NCBI RefSeq assembly: GCF_019468565.1
Contig: NZ_CP080521.1
Coordinates: 5,766,001-5,830,000, forward strand
Source of the DNA: Pseudonocardia sp. DSM 110487
GTDB taxonomy: Bacteria > Actinomycetota > Actinomycetes > Mycobacteriales > Pseudonocardiaceae
Direction: 5' to 3'
DNA length: 64,000 bases
In this document: positions 40,992 to 49,845 of the stretch, one piece after another
How the letters are laid out: every line of letters starts with the position of its first letter
How positions within the stretch are numbered: position 1 is the stretch's first letter
The notes under the pieces: model-generated
Seen by the model: the letters and a program-made list of their open reading frames with translations, nothing else
What the model was told of the DNA's origin: nothing
Database searches by the model: none
Program-made: the position numbers and the translations under genes

Positions 40992-41416
40992 CGGTCACCG
41001 CCGAGTGCCGCGAGCTCGTCGGCGCCGCCGAGCGCCTCGGCGGCGGCCTGCGGGCTCCAGTAGTCGCGGTAGCCGGCGATCTCCCCGTTCCGGACGGTGA
41101 TCACCGAGATGTAGCGCATCCGGTACGGCCGTCCGGTCCGCACCGCGACGCCGTCCACCTCGAACTCCACGACAGCGACCTCCGGATCGACCGTCTGGTG
41201 CACGGTTCTGCTCGTGATCGCGCGCAGGTCGACGTGGTCGGTGTAGTCGCGCAGGTAATCCGCTACGGCGGCGCGCCCGTCCAGCCGCCGCGGGTAACCG
41301 TCGGGCGCGAACGGGAACTCGATCGTCCCGTCCATCGCCCAGAGGCCCGCGAACCCGGCCATGTCGTGGGCGAGCAGCAGGTCCATGGCCCGCTCGACGA
41401 CGTCCAGCGTTGTCAT
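40988..41416 (-). CDS. SnoaL-like (NTF2-fold) protein
   Basis: This 142-residue cone-shaped NTF2-fold protein has DLLLAHDMAGFAGLWAMDGTIEFPFAPDG, AVADYLRDYTDHVDL, and ISVITVRNGEIAGYRDYWSPQ. Such proteins are isomerases, hydrolases or ligand carriers. ATG 41416 is used because AGGAGGAG precedes it. It is co-transcribed with the NmrA-like gene through GTGA overlap. The ligand is unknown. Confidence 0.85.
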   Translation of the reverse strand: MTTLDVVERAMDLLLAHDMAGFAGLWAMDGTIEFPFAPDGYPRRLDGRAAVADYLRDYTDHVDLRAITSRTVHQTVDPEVAVVEFEVDGVAVRTGRPYRMRYISVITVRNGEIAGYRDYWSPQAAAEALGGADELAALGGDR

Positions 41417-41436
41417 CCGACACTCCTCCTTCAAGC

Positions 41437-41485
41437 GGACGGTACGGTACCGTCCCGACGGACTCTAATGGGACGGGACCGTCCC
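41437..41485. promoter_or_regulatory. Two TetR-type operators
   Basis: GGACGGTAC-G-GTACCGTCC (41437-41455, perfect 9-bp arms) and GGGACGG-GA-CCGTCCC (41470-41485) share the core GGACGG/CCGTCC. They occupy the gap between the SnoaL/NmrA and tetR/acyl-CoA dehydrogenase operons, placed to control both. Confidence 0.75.
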
Positions 41486-41489
41486 GTCC

Positions 41490-42113
41490 ATGCCATACTC
41501 GCCAGCCGTGGGAGTCACCGAGAAGCGGACGCCGACCGGCGCGGCGGTCCTGCAGGCCGACGTCACGCGGGCGATCACCGAGGCCGTGCTCGACGAGCTG
41601 GCCGATACCGGCTACGGCAGGCTCTCGATGGAGGCCGTCGCCCGGCGGGCGGGCGTCGGCAAGAGCGCGCTCTACCGGCGCTGGCCGTCCAAGCAGGAGA
41701 TGGTCATGGCGGTGCTGGCGGACTTCAGCCTCGAACTGGCCACGGCGCCCGACACGGGATCACTGCGCGACGACCTCGTCGGCATGCTGCGCGCGCTGAT
41801 GGACTGGCTCACCCACCCCCGGTTCTCGCGGATCCTCCCGGACCTGGCGGCCGAAGGCGTGCGCAACCCGGAGGTCGCCGAGGCTGTGCGCACGGCGATC
41901 GGCGAGCCACGGCGCGCGGTCGGCGCCGCCATGCTCCGCCGCGCTGTCGAACGCGGGGAACTGCCAGCCGACACCGACCTCGAGATGGCCCTGGACCTGA
42001 TCGCCGCGCCGGTGTACTGGCGGGTCTCCGTCCGGCAGGCTCCGGCAGAACCCGGTTACCTCGACCACCTCGCCGACGTCGTGCTGCGCGCGCTGAAGGG
42101 TGATCCGTCATGA
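41490..42113 (+). CDS. TetR-family transcriptional regulator
   Basis: This 207-residue repressor has a helix-turn-helix at GYGRLSMEAVARRAGVGKSALYRRWPSKQEMV and a helical ligand domain (TetR_C_11-like) from residue 80. ATG 41490 directly follows the second operator; GTG 41508 is an alternative. Its stop overlaps the acyl-CoA dehydrogenase start (ATGA). The target is inferred from the two dyads upstream, and the ligand may be an acyl-CoA. Confidence 0.93.
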   Translation: MPYSPAVGVTEKRTPTGAAVLQADVTRAITEAVLDELADTGYGRLSMEAVARRAGVGKSALYRRWPSKQEMVMAVLADFSLELATAPDTGSLRDDLVGMLRALMDWLTHPRFSRILPDLAAEGVRNPEVAEAVRTAIGEPRRAVGAAMLRRAVERGELPADTDLEMALDLIAAPVYWRVSVRQAPAEPGYLDHLADVVLRALKGDPS

Positions 42114-43849
42114 CGCTGCTGCTGTCCCGCCGGGATCTGGATTTCCTGCTCTACGACTGGCTCGACGCCGGGTCCCGGCACCCTGAGCACTCCCGCGAGA
42201 CCTTCGACGCCGTGCTCGACCTCGCCGCAGAGGTGGCCGCCGAGCACTTCGCGCCCCACAACAAGCGGGCCGACGCCGCGGAACCCACCTTCGACGGCGA
42301 GCGCGTCCACATGATCCCCGAGGTCCGCAAGGCCCTCGACGTGCTGGCACAGACCGGGCTGGTCGAGAGCAGCGTGGAGCTGCCGCACGTGGTCTCCACC
42401 GCCGCCTTCGCGTGGTTCCAGGCCGCCAACCCCGGCACGTGGGCCTACCCGTTCCTGACGATCGCGGCCGCCAACCTGCTGCGCGCGCACGGCACGCCCG
42501 AGCAGGTCGAGACGTACGTCCGGCCGATGGTCGAGGGCCGCTTCCACGGCACGATGTGCCTCTCCGAGCCGCAGGCCGGCTCGTCGCTCGCCGACATCAC
42601 CACCCGGGCCGAACCGCAGCCCGACGGCACGTACCGCCTGTTCGGCAACAAGATGTGGATCTCCGCGGGTGAGCACGAGCTCGGCGAGAACATCGTCCAC
42701 CTCGTGCTCGCCAAGATCCCCGGCGGGCCACGGGGTGTGCGCGGCATCTCGCTGTTCCTGGTGCCCAAGTTCCTCCCCGACGGGCAGCGCAACGACATCG
42801 CGCTCGCCGGGCTCAACCACAAGATGGGCTACCGCGGCACCACCAACACCCTGCTCAACTTCGGCGAGGGCGCCCGCACCCCCGGCGGCCTCCCCGGCGC
42901 GGTCGGTCACCTCGTCGGGCCCGAGCACGGCGGCCTGGCCTGCATGTTCCACATGATGAACGAGGCAAGGGTCGGCGTCGGGACGGGCGCGGCCGCCCTC
43001 GGCTACACCGGCTACCTCAAGTCCCTCGACTACGCCCGCACCCGCACCCAGGGCCGGCCCCCAGCCGCCAAGGATTCAGCCGCGAAGGACCCGGCGGCGC
43101 CACCCGTCCCGATCATCGAGCACCCGGACGTCCGACGGATGCTGCTCGCGCAGAAGTGCTACGCCGAGGGCGCGCTCGCGCTCGTGCTCTACTGCGGCCG
43201 GCTGCTCGACGAGCAGGACACCGGCCCCGACCCGGACCGCGCCCGGCTGCTGCTCGACGTGCTCACCCCGATCGCGAAGAGCTGGCCGTCGCAGTGGTGC
43301 GTGACCGCGAACGACCTCGCCATCCAGGTGCACGGCGGCTACGGCTACACCCGCGAGTACGACGTCGAGCAGCACTACCGCGACAACCGGCTCAACCCCA
43401 TCCACGAGGGCACCCACGGCGTCCAGGCCCTCGACCTGCTCGGCCGCAAGGTCACGATGCAGGGCGGGGCCGGGCTGGCCCTGCTGCGCGAGACCGTCGC
43501 CGCGACGTGCGCTCGCGCCACGACCGGCGAGGCGGCCGAGCTGGCCGCCCAGCTCGACGCGGTGTGGGACCGGATCGTCGCGGTCACCGGGCGGATCCAC
43601 GCCGAGCCCGATCCGGACCGGCTGGCCGACGCCTCGACCTACCTCGAGGCCGTCGGCCACGCCGTCATCGCGTGGATCTGGCTCGAGCAGTACCTGGCCT
43701 GCGGCGACCGGGACGAGCCGTTCCACCGCGGGAAGCGGCAGGCGGCGCGCTACTTCTTCCGCCGCGAGCTGCCCCGCACCGGCCCGCAGCTCGCCCTGCT
43801 CTCCGCCCTCGACCGCACCACCGTCGAGATGGATCCCGCCTGGTTCTGA
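42110..43849 (+). CDS. Acyl-CoA dehydrogenase with C-terminal extension
   Basis: This 579-residue FAD enzyme would introduce a 2,3-double bond into an acyl-CoA. It has CLSEPQAGSSLADI, the substrate/FAD strand GNKMWISAGEHE, KMGYRGT, and the catalytic-base helix NPIHEGTHGVQALDLLGRK. The last 130 residues form the AcylCoA_dh C-terminal domain of long FadE paralogues. A small AAKDSAAKDPAAPP insert is unusual. It is coupled with the tetR-family gene and not linked to an ETF gene. Confidence 0.93.
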   Translation: MTLLLSRRDLDFLLYDWLDAGSRHPEHSRETFDAVLDLAAEVAAEHFAPHNKRADAAEPTFDGERVHMIPEVRKALDVLAQTGLVESSVELPHVVSTAAFAWFQAANPGTWAYPFLTIAAANLLRAHGTPEQVETYVRPMVEGRFHGTMCLSEPQAGSSLADITTRAEPQPDGTYRLFGNKMWISAGEHELGENIVHLVLAKIPGGPRGVRGISLFLVPKFLPDGQRNDIALAGLNHKMGYRGTTNTLLNFGEGARTPGGLPGAVGHLVGPEHGGLACMFHMMNEARVGVGTGAAALGYTGYLKSLDYARTRTQGRPPAAKDSAAKDPAAPPVPIIEHPDVRRMLLAQKCYAEGALALVLYCGRLLDEQDTGPDPDRARLLLDVLTPIAKSWPSQWCVTANDLAIQVHGGYGYTREYDVEQHYRDNRLNPIHEGTHGVQALDLLGRKVTMQGGAGLALLRETVAATCARATTGEAAELAAQLDAVWDRIVAVTGRIHAEPDPDRLADASTYLEAVGHAVIAWIWLEQYLACGDRDEPFHRGKRQAARYFFRRELPRTGPQLALLSALDRTTVEMDPAWF

Positions 43850-43946
43850 CCGACCACGGGACGTCCCCGCGCGTCAACCGGACCCGGCCACGTACGGCCA
43901 CCGCTGCACCGAGTCGCCGATCATGTCGACCCGCGCACGCCCTCAC

Positions 43947-44543
43947 TCATCGGGACTGCAGCGCGTCGAGCGCCACGGCCATCGACGCGGCGACCCGGAA
44001 GTCGACGCGCGGGTCGGGGACGTCGATGACGTAGCGGTCCCGGATCGACTTGCGCCGCGCGCTGGACAGCACCGGCTGCCCGGTGGCGGTGTCGACGAAG
44101 TCGAAGTGGAAGATGAACGGCACCCAGACGTCGCCGAGGAACGGGATGAAGTCCCACACCCTGCGCAGGATGGCGATGACGGGCCTGCGCTCCTTGCCGA
44201 CGGCCTCGTAGCCGGGGCCCGCGATGCGCCACGTCGAGCGCAGCAGGCTCGCGCCGAACTCCTTGCGGAAGTAGCCGAGGGCGTTGCCGTGCTCGTCGAA
44301 CACGTCGTGCTCGGCGTGCACGTCGAGCCGCTGGCGGGCCTTGAAGGAGAACACCGCGCGCGAGCGGGACTCGTCCGCGTAGAACACGACCTCCTCACGC
44401 AGCTTCATGCGCTTCTGCTGCGCGAACGCGAGCAGCGGGCCCTCGCTGCCGTCCGGGGCGGCGCCGCGGATCTCGTAGCGGTTGACCATCATCGTGATCC
44501 GCTGCCGGACGAAGAACCGCGGGACGTGCATCGGGGCGGTCAT
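43947..44543 (-). CDS. LURP-one/scramblase-like fold protein
   Basis: This 198-residue protein resembles the LURP-one-related (Tubby-like) family: RFFVRQRITMMVNRYEI, LLAFAQQKRMKLREEVVFYAD, SFKARQRLDVHAEHDVFDEHGNALGYFRKEF and FHFDFVDTATGQPVLSSARRK. Function in bacteria is unknown; a membrane-associated or lipid-binding role is possible. ATG 44543 is used over 44573. It is divergent from the XRE-family gene. Confidence 0.75.
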   Translation of the reverse strand: MTAPMHVPRFFVRQRITMMVNRYEIRGAAPDGSEGPLLAFAQQKRMKLREEVVFYADESRSRAVFSFKARQRLDVHAEHDVFDEHGNALGYFRKEFGASLLRSTWRIAGPGYEAVGKERRPVIAILRRVWDFIPFLGDVWVPFIFHFDFVDTATGQPVLSSARRKSIRDRYVIDVPDPRVDFRVAASMAVALDALQSR

Positions 44544-44602
44544 GGTCGCGAGTCTGGCACCTGGATCTTTCACCCCGCATCTCCCAGTGACAGTCTGTGA
44601 CC

Positions 44603-45448
44603 ATGGGCATGCGCAGCGGGACGCTCATCCGCCGGAAGCAGCTCGCCCGCATCCTGCGCGACCTGCGCCGCAGGTCCGGACTGACCATCGAGAGCCTCGC
44701 ACCGCAGCTCGACTTCTCCCCCAGCAAGCTCAGCCGCATCGAGAACGCCCACCAGGGCGTCGACGTCCACGTCGTGCGCACGATGATGGACATCTTCGGC
44801 GTCACCGGTGACCAGTGGGAGGCGCTCCTCGACCTCACCCGCCAGGCCAGCGCCAAGGGCTGGTGGCGCGCCTATGGCCTCGACGACCAGGGCTACGTGC
44901 CCCTGGAGGCCGAGGCGAGCGCGGTGCGCGAGTACACCGTGAACTACCTGCCCGGCCTTCTGCAGACCGCCGACTACGCCCGTGCCCTGTTCGAGACCTC
45001 GCTGCACGCCGGCAGCCGGGCGGTGCGGGAGAACGACGTCGAGGTCCGCATGATCCGCCAGCAGCGGCTCACCGATCCGGAGAACCCGCTGACGCTGGTC
45101 GCGGTGATCGAGGAGGCGGCGATCCGCCGGGTGATCGGAGACCCCGACGTGATGTGCGCACAGCTCGCGCACGTGGTGGGGACGGCCGAGCTCGACACTG
45201 TCACGGTGCAGGTGCTGCCGGCAGAAGTCGGCGCCCATCCGAGCGCGACCGGAGCGTTCATCGTGCTCAGCTTCGAGGGGCTGGGAGAACCGGACATCGG
45301 CTACGTCGAGCACCCCATGGGGTCAATCCATATCGAGAAGGCCGAGGACGTCGCCCGGGGTAGGCTCGTGTTCGACCACCTGCGGTCGCGAGCGCTGAGC
45401 CCGGAGGAGTCGGCGGCCCTGATCGAACGGGTGGCCATGCAGATGTGA
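44603..45448 (+). CDS. XRE-family regulator with DUF5753 domain
   Basis: About 281 residues: an N-terminal helix-turn-helix (ILRDLRRRSGLTIESLAPQLDFSPSKLSRIENAHQGV) then DUF5753 from about residue 95, including REYTVNYLPGLLQTADYARALF and PEEVGAHP-like LPAEVGAHPSATGAFIVL. Such proteins pair with DUF397 partners in actinomycetes and regulate development or antibiotics, or behave like toxin-antitoxin pairs. ATG 44603 is used; 44597 GTG and 44609 ATG are possible. The DUF397 gene follows after 24 nt. Confidence 0.93.
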   Translation: MGMRSGTLIRRKQLARILRDLRRRSGLTIESLAPQLDFSPSKLSRIENAHQGVDVHVVRTMMDIFGVTGDQWEALLDLTRQASAKGWWRAYGLDDQGYVPLEAEASAVREYTVNYLPGLLQTADYARALFETSLHAGSRAVRENDVEVRMIRQQRLTDPENPLTLVAVIEEAAIRRVIGDPDVMCAQLAHVVGTAELDTVTVQVLPAEVGAHPSATGAFIVLSFEGLGEPDIGYVEHPMGSIHIEKAEDVARGRLVFDHLRSRALSPEESAALIERVAMQM

Positions 45449-45472
45449 GGCCGCGACGCGAAGAGGTGCTTG

Positions 45473-45688
45473 ATGCCCGCTCCCAGCTTCGACGGCCTGG
45501 CCTGGCGCACGAGCAGCTTCAGCGGCAGCGGCGGCGCCAGCAGCGGCTGCGTCGAGGTGGCCCCTCTTCCCGACGGCGGCATGGCGGTCCGCGACACGAA
45601 GGACCGATCCCGGGCGGCCCACCGCCACTCGGCCCCGGCATGGCGGGCGTTCCTCGCGGGCATCCGCGGCTGCGAGTTCGACTCCTGA
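45473..45688 (+). CDS. DUF397 domain small protein
   Basis: This 71-residue protein has WRTSSFSGSGGASSGCVEVAPLPDGGMAVRDTKDR followed by AWRAFLAGIRGCEF, the classical DUF397 layout. It is the partner of the XRE/DUF5753 protein encoded 24 nt upstream. Family members include partners of WhiJ-type regulators. AGAGGTG precedes ATG 45473. A family A palindrome lies downstream. Confidence 0.9.
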   Translation: MPAPSFDGLAWRTSSFSGSGGASSGCVEVAPLPDGGMAVRDTKDRSRAAHRHSAPAWRAFLAGIRGCEFDS

Positions 45689-45725
45689 CGGGCCCGCCGA
45701 CGCCCGCACGAGACTCTCTCCGCCC

Positions 45726-45795
45726 ACTTCACACATCCAGCACCCACTTCACACAGGGCGGGCGCTGTGTGAAGTGGGTGCTGGGTTTGTGAAGT
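45726..45795. repeat. Nested palindrome family A, copy 1
   Basis: Outer boxes ACTTCACA (45726-45733) and TGTGAAGT (45788-45795), 3-nt spacers, then perfect 19-bp inner arms (45737-45755, 45766-45784) starting CCAGCACCC and ending CTTCACACA, with a 10-nt GC loop. It lies between the convergent DUF397 and YesL-like genes. Confidence 0.85.
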
Positions 45796-45801
45796 CGACA
45801 G

Positions 45802-46392
45802 TCAGTCGGTTCGGGGCAGCACCAGCCTGCGGTGTATCGCGTGCAATCCGAGCACCAGTAGCGCCGGGAGCACCAGGACCACGCCTGGCAGGAGGACCGC
45901 CAGCAGCACCGCGATCCCCGTCACCACCAGCGCCGCGAGGCCGGCCGCGGGGGCGCGGAGCAGATCCGTCCACCCGCCTGCCAGCGCGGCGCGCCAGGTG
46001 CCGCCCGCCAGGCGCGGCACGGCGAGCAGGACCACGGCCGCCAGGCACGCGATCGCCACGCCGAACGCCGCGAGCACCGCGCCACCGCCGGGTACCAGTC
46101 CGTCGCGGAGCCAGGCGACCTGCTGCGCGACGACGAGGGCCATGAGCACTCCTGCCGCGCTCACCGGCACCCCCGGCAGCAGCCGCCGCACGAACTCCGC
46201 GCCGATCTCCCGGTAGGACGGCAGGTCGTCGTGGTCGACCCAGTGCCCGACCGCCGTGGACAGGGTTGCCACAACGGCACCGACCGTCACCACCGGCACG
46301 CTCGCCAGCACCGCGACGATGCCGAGCAGGCACAGCTCGGCGATGCGGCGCAGCTGCTCCTTCCAGCCGCGGACCGGCACGGCGGCAGTCAC
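45802..46392 (-). CDS. YesL-like (DUF624) membrane protein
   Basis: This 196-residue membrane protein has about five helices and the DUF624-like start LRRIAELCLLGIVAVLASVPVVTVGAVVATLSTAVGHWVD. YesL proteins accompany CUT1 sugar transporters for uronides and complex oligosaccharides; their role is unknown. GTG 46392 overlaps the permease stop (GTGA). It is last in an operon of binding protein, two permeases and this gene, all minus. Confidence 0.75.
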   Translation of the reverse strand: MTAAVPVRGWKEQLRRIAELCLLGIVAVLASVPVVTVGAVVATLSTAVGHWVDHDDLPSYREIGAEFVRRLLPGVPVSAAGVLMALVVAQQVAWLRDGLVPGGGAVLAAFGVAIACLAAVVLLAVPRLAGGTWRAALAGGWTDLLRAPAAGLAALVVTGIAVLLAVLLPGVVLVLPALLVLGLHAIHRRLVLPRTD

Positions 46393-47291
46393 CCCTTGAT
46401 GCCGCTCGTGTTGATCCCGTCGACGATGAGCCGCTGGAACACCAGGAAGAACAGGAACACCGGCACCAGCGAGAGCACCGACATCGCGAACATCGGCGCG
46501 ATGGCGTTCTGCCCGCTCGAGTCGAGGAACAGCCTCAGCCCGATCGGCACGGTGAAGTGGGGGGTTCTGTTGAGGTAGACGAGCTGGGTGAAGAAGTCGT
46601 TCCAGGTCCAGATGAACGAGAACACCGCCGTGGTGACGAGTGCGGGCTTGGTGAGCGGCAGCACCACGAAGAAGAACCGCCGGTAGGGCCCGCAGCCATC
46701 GATCTCGGCCGCCTCGTCGAGGCTGCGCGGGATGCCCCGCATGAACTGCACCATGAGGAACACGAAGAACGCCTCGGTGGCGAGGAACTTCGGCACGATC
46801 ATCGGCAGCGGGGTGTCGATCCACTCCAGGCTGTTGAACAGGACGTACTGCGGCACGATCAGCACGTGGTGCGGCAGCAGCAGCGTGCCGATCATGATCG
46901 CGAACCAGAACCCGCGCAGTGGGAACTTCAGCCGCGCGAACGCGAACGCCGCGAGGGAGCACGCCACGACGTTGCCGACCACGACACCGATCGCGATCAC
47001 AGCGCTGTTGAGGAAGAACGTGCCGAACGTGATGTCCGGGATGCCGACCCAGCCCAGGGGGTAGTTGCCGGGGCTGAACTCGCGAGGAAGGACGTTGAAG
47101 TTGTTGAGGATCTCGTCCGGCGCCTTGAACGAGGTGCCGATCATGTAGACGATCGGGTAGAGCGCCACGAGCAGGATCGCGATCAGCACGACGTGCGCGG
47201 TGGCGCCCTCGTACCAGCGGCCCTTCTGCCCGGCGGGACCGGGCGCGGCCGGAGAGACGCCGACCGGTGCGACTGCGGTGGTGGTGGCCAT
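46389..47291 (-). CDS. CUT1 carbohydrate ABC transporter permease (MalG-like)
   Basis: This 300-residue permease has six predicted helices and the EAA coupling loop EAAEIDGCGPYRRFFFVVLPLTKPAL. FSFIWTWNDFFTQLVYL and the GINTSGIKG tail are typical of MalG-like partners. The first 20 residues are a polar N-terminus. ATG 47291 overlaps the first permease stop (TGATG). It passes a sugar, probably an uronate or uronide, across the membrane. Confidence 0.95.
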   Translation of the reverse strand: MATTTAVAPVGVSPAAPGPAGQKGRWYEGATAHVVLIAILLVALYPIVYMIGTSFKAPDEILNNFNVLPREFSPGNYPLGWVGIPDITFGTFFLNSAVIAIGVVVGNVVACSLAAFAFARLKFPLRGFWFAIMIGTLLLPHHVLIVPQYVLFNSLEWIDTPLPMIVPKFLATEAFFVFLMVQFMRGIPRSLDEAAEIDGCGPYRRFFFVVLPLTKPALVTTAVFSFIWTWNDFFTQLVYLNRTPHFTVPIGLRLFLDSSGQNAIAPMFAMSVLSLVPVFLFFLVFQRLIVDGINTSGIKG

Positions 47292-48247
47292 CAGCGGTCC
47301 CCCTCGTCGGCGTAGTGGACCCAGAGCGAACCGCTGCGGAAGACGAACGCGGTGATGATGCCGAGGGCGATGAGGAACACCCACGCCATCGCCGACGCGT
47401 AGCCCATCTGGAAGTCACCGAACCCGCGCAGGTACAGGTACACGGTGTAGAGCAGCGTGGAGTCGGCCGGGCCGCCGGTGCCGCCGCTGATCACGAACGC
47501 GGCGGTGAAGCCCTGGAAACCGGCGATCGTCTCCAGAACCACGTTGAAGAACAGCACCGGCGACAGCAGCGGGAGCGTGACGTGCCAGAACTGCGTGAAC
47601 CGGCCGGCGCCGTCGAGCGCGGCGGCCTCGAACATCTCCGCCGGGATCTGCTTGAGCCCGGCGAGGAAGATCACCATCGGGGCGCCGAACTGCCATGCGG
47701 CCAGGATCACGAGCGTGCCGAGCGCGAAGGCCGGGTCGTTGATCCACGCGCGGCCTGTGATGCCGAAGACCGCGAGCAGCCCGTTGATCGCGCCCTGCCC
47801 GCCGAACAGCGTCTGCCAGACGATCGCGATCGCGACGCTGCCGCCGAGCAGCGACGGCACGTAGTACAGCGAACGGTAGAGCCCGACGCCGCGCCGGTTG
47901 CGGTACAGCAACAGCGCGACACCGAGCGCCACGGCGAGCTTCAGCGGCACCGACGTGACCGCGAACAGCAGGGTGGTGCCCACCGAGTTCCAGAACCTCG
48001 GGTCGTCGGTGAACATGCGGACGTAGTTCTCCGCGCCCACCCACTCCGGGTCCTGCAACAGGTCGTAGTCGGTGAAACTCAGGTAGAGCGAGTAGAGCAT
48101 CGGCAGCAGCGTGATGCCGAAGAGGCCGAGCAACCACGGACTCAGGAAGACGTAGCCCGCGATCGCCTCCTTCCGGCGTCCTGGCCGGACGCCGGCGCCC
48201 GTGCGGGGCCCGGTGGGGGGCGCCTGTCGTTCTGCCGTGTCCACCAT
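47291..48247 (-). CDS. CUT1 carbohydrate ABC transporter permease (MalF-like)
   Basis: This 318-residue permease has GYVFLSPWLLGLFGITLLPMLYSLYLSFTDYDLL and the coupling loop EAAALDGAGRFTQFWHVTLPLLSP, hallmarks of the UgpA/LplB group. It forms the channel with the next permease. The transporter has no ATPase gene here; a shared MsiK-type ATPase, common in actinomycetes, is presumed. Confidence 0.95.
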   Translation of the reverse strand: MVDTAERQAPPTGPRTGAGVRPGRRKEAIAGYVFLSPWLLGLFGITLLPMLYSLYLSFTDYDLLQDPEWVGAENYVRMFTDDPRFWNSVGTTLLFAVTSVPLKLAVALGVALLLYRNRRGVGLYRSLYYVPSLLGGSVAIAIVWQTLFGGQGAINGLLAVFGITGRAWINDPAFALGTLVILAAWQFGAPMVIFLAGLKQIPAEMFEAAALDGAGRFTQFWHVTLPLLSPVLFFNVVLETIAGFQGFTAAFVISGGTGGPADSTLLYTVYLYLRGFGDFQMGYASAMAWVFLIALGIITAFVFRSGSLWVHYADEGDR

Positions 48248-48261
48248 GGACGTACTCCCTG

Positions 48262-49596
48262 TCAGCTTGCCGCGCGCTCGAGCTCGGCCGTGGCCTGCGA
48301 GAAGAACTCCGCGGCCGCGGCGCGCGGCGTCATGCGCCCGAAGCCCGAGTTCTCGGCCGCGGTGATGAGCAGCTGCCGGACCTGCACGTCACCCTGTGCC
48401 GGCGTGGGCGGGGTGTCGCCCGCCTTCTCGGTGACGCGCTCGTCGTAGGCGACCACGTACTTGAGCTTGTCGTCGAAGTTGGGCAGCACGGCCTCGCGGA
48501 CCTGGTCGTTCGGCGGGAGACCGCGCTCGGTGCCGAGGATCGCACCCGCCTCCGGGTCGTTGACGAAGAAGTTGATCACGTCGACGGCCGTGGCGACGTT
48601 CTCACCCCGGGAGTAGGCGGTGAAGAACTGGGACGAGCGGATGTAGGCGCCCTCGGGCCCTCCGGGCAGCGGAACGAGGACCAGCTCGTGGTCGGTGGCC
48701 TTGCTGACCTCGGTGTACTGGTTGTCCCACGAGAACGTCACCGCGGTCTGCTTGGTGATCACGGTGTTCTTCGAGATGTCACCAGCGTTGGCGGGCTGGG
48801 CGACCTCGGCGGGCGACGCCGCCCCGCTCTGGCGGAACCCGGCCCACATCTCCAGCCACCTCGCGGCGTCGTCCTCCGTGAAGCCGAGCTGCTGCCCGTC
48901 GTAGAGGTTCTTGCCCTGCTGGCGGAGCCAGAACTCGAAGCCACCGAGGTCGGCGCTCTCGTCCCGTACGCCCCACACGGTGCGCCCGGTGGCCGCGGTG
49001 ACCTTGGAGGCCCACTCGCCGAACTCCTCCCAGCTCGCCCAGCCGGTCTCCGGCGGCAGCAGGCCCAGCGGCTCGACGACCGTCTTGTCGACGACGTAGG
49101 ACTGGGCGTTGGAGGCGAGCGGCACCGCGTACAGCTTGCCGTCCACCTCGCCGGTGGACATCAGCCGTTCGTCGATCTGGTCGCTCTTGAGCGTCGACCC
49201 CACCCATGGGGTGAGGTCGGCGATGAGCCCCTTGCTCGAGTACTCGCGCAGCACGCGGTTGTCGATCTGGATGATGTCGGCCGCGTTGCGGCCCGCGGCC
49301 GTGGTGTTGACCTTGTCGTAGTAGCCGGAGTAGCCCTGCCACTGCGTGGTGAAGGTGACGTTCGGGTGCTTCTGCGTGTAGAGGTCGAGCACCTTCTGCG
49401 TGAGCTCGGCCCGCGCGGGGCCGCCCCACCACGTGACCTCGAGCTGCACCGGCTGCTCGCGCTCGGGCGGACCACCCGCCTGCTGGTCGCTCGCGCGCGA
49501 CCCACCGCCACCGCACGCGGCGGTGGCGAGGACGGCGAGGACGGCGGCGCTCGCCAATAGCGAGCGCACGGTCCGGGCGGACCCGAGGATGGCCAT
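48262..49596 (-). CDS. CUT1 sugar-binding lipoprotein
   Basis: This 444-residue extracytoplasmic receptor has the signal sequence TVRSLLASAAVLAVLATAACGG; the lipobox (TAAC) is weak but positioned correctly. The mature part is family 1: EVTWWGGPARAELTQKVLDLYTQKHPNVTF and VDGKLYAVPLASNAQSYVVDK. ATG 49596 is supported by AAGGAG; 49632 lacks a site. It sits divergent from the MocA-type gene with an operator 210 nt upstream. Confidence 0.93.
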   Translation of the reverse strand: MAILGSARTVRSLLASAAVLAVLATAACGGGGSRASDQQAGGPPEREQPVQLEVTWWGGPARAELTQKVLDLYTQKHPNVTFTTQWQGYSGYYDKVNTTAAGRNAADIIQIDNRVLREYSSKGLIADLTPWVGSTLKSDQIDERLMSTGEVDGKLYAVPLASNAQSYVVDKTVVEPLGLLPPETGWASWEEFGEWASKVTAATGRTVWGVRDESADLGGFEFWLRQQGKNLYDGQQLGFTEDDAARWLEMWAGFRQSGAASPAEVAQPANAGDISKNTVITKQTAVTFSWDNQYTEVSKATDHELVLVPLPGGPEGAYIRSSQFFTAYSRGENVATAVDVINFFVNDPEAGAILGTERGLPPNDQVREAVLPNFDDKLKYVVAYDERVTEKAGDTPPTPAQGDVQVRQLLITAAENSGFGRMTPRAAAAEFFSQATAELERAAS

Positions 49597-49845
49597 GAGA
49601 GCTCCTTCGATCACACTGGCCCGGTCGGCCACCCACTGTGGCGGCGAGCACAGGGCCTGGCTCGTTGGGCAATTAGCTCAGAGCGCGGGCGCGACGTCAA
49701 CAACGTCTTGCGGTTTTTTTCAGCCGTTTGCATCATTGGTCCGCCGCCGCCTCGGCAGCGGCACTCCACAACGCCGTGAGCTGCCCGCTCAGCCGAACCG
49801 TCGAGCTGCAACCCTTTGCAGTCGGCACCAGCACAGGGAGTGTGC
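49597..49845. other. 249-nt divergent control region, transporter versus oxidoreductase
   Basis: No gene seen. It is AT-richer than its surroundings (a run of T at about 49714-49720). It contains a GACGT-CAACA-ACGTC dyad near 49691 and, at 49806-49821, the CTGCAA-N4-TTGCAG palindrome also found before lacI. Both flanking operons probably start here. Confidence 0.55.
49806..49821. promoter_or_regulatory. LacI-type operator, CTGCAA-N4-TTGCAG
   Basis: CTGCAA-CCCT-TTGCAG is a perfect 6-bp dyad 24 nt before the MocA-family ATG. The identical arms occur before the lacI-family gene at 57794-57809, so the LacI protein probably represses the transporter and catabolic genes. Confidence 0.75.
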
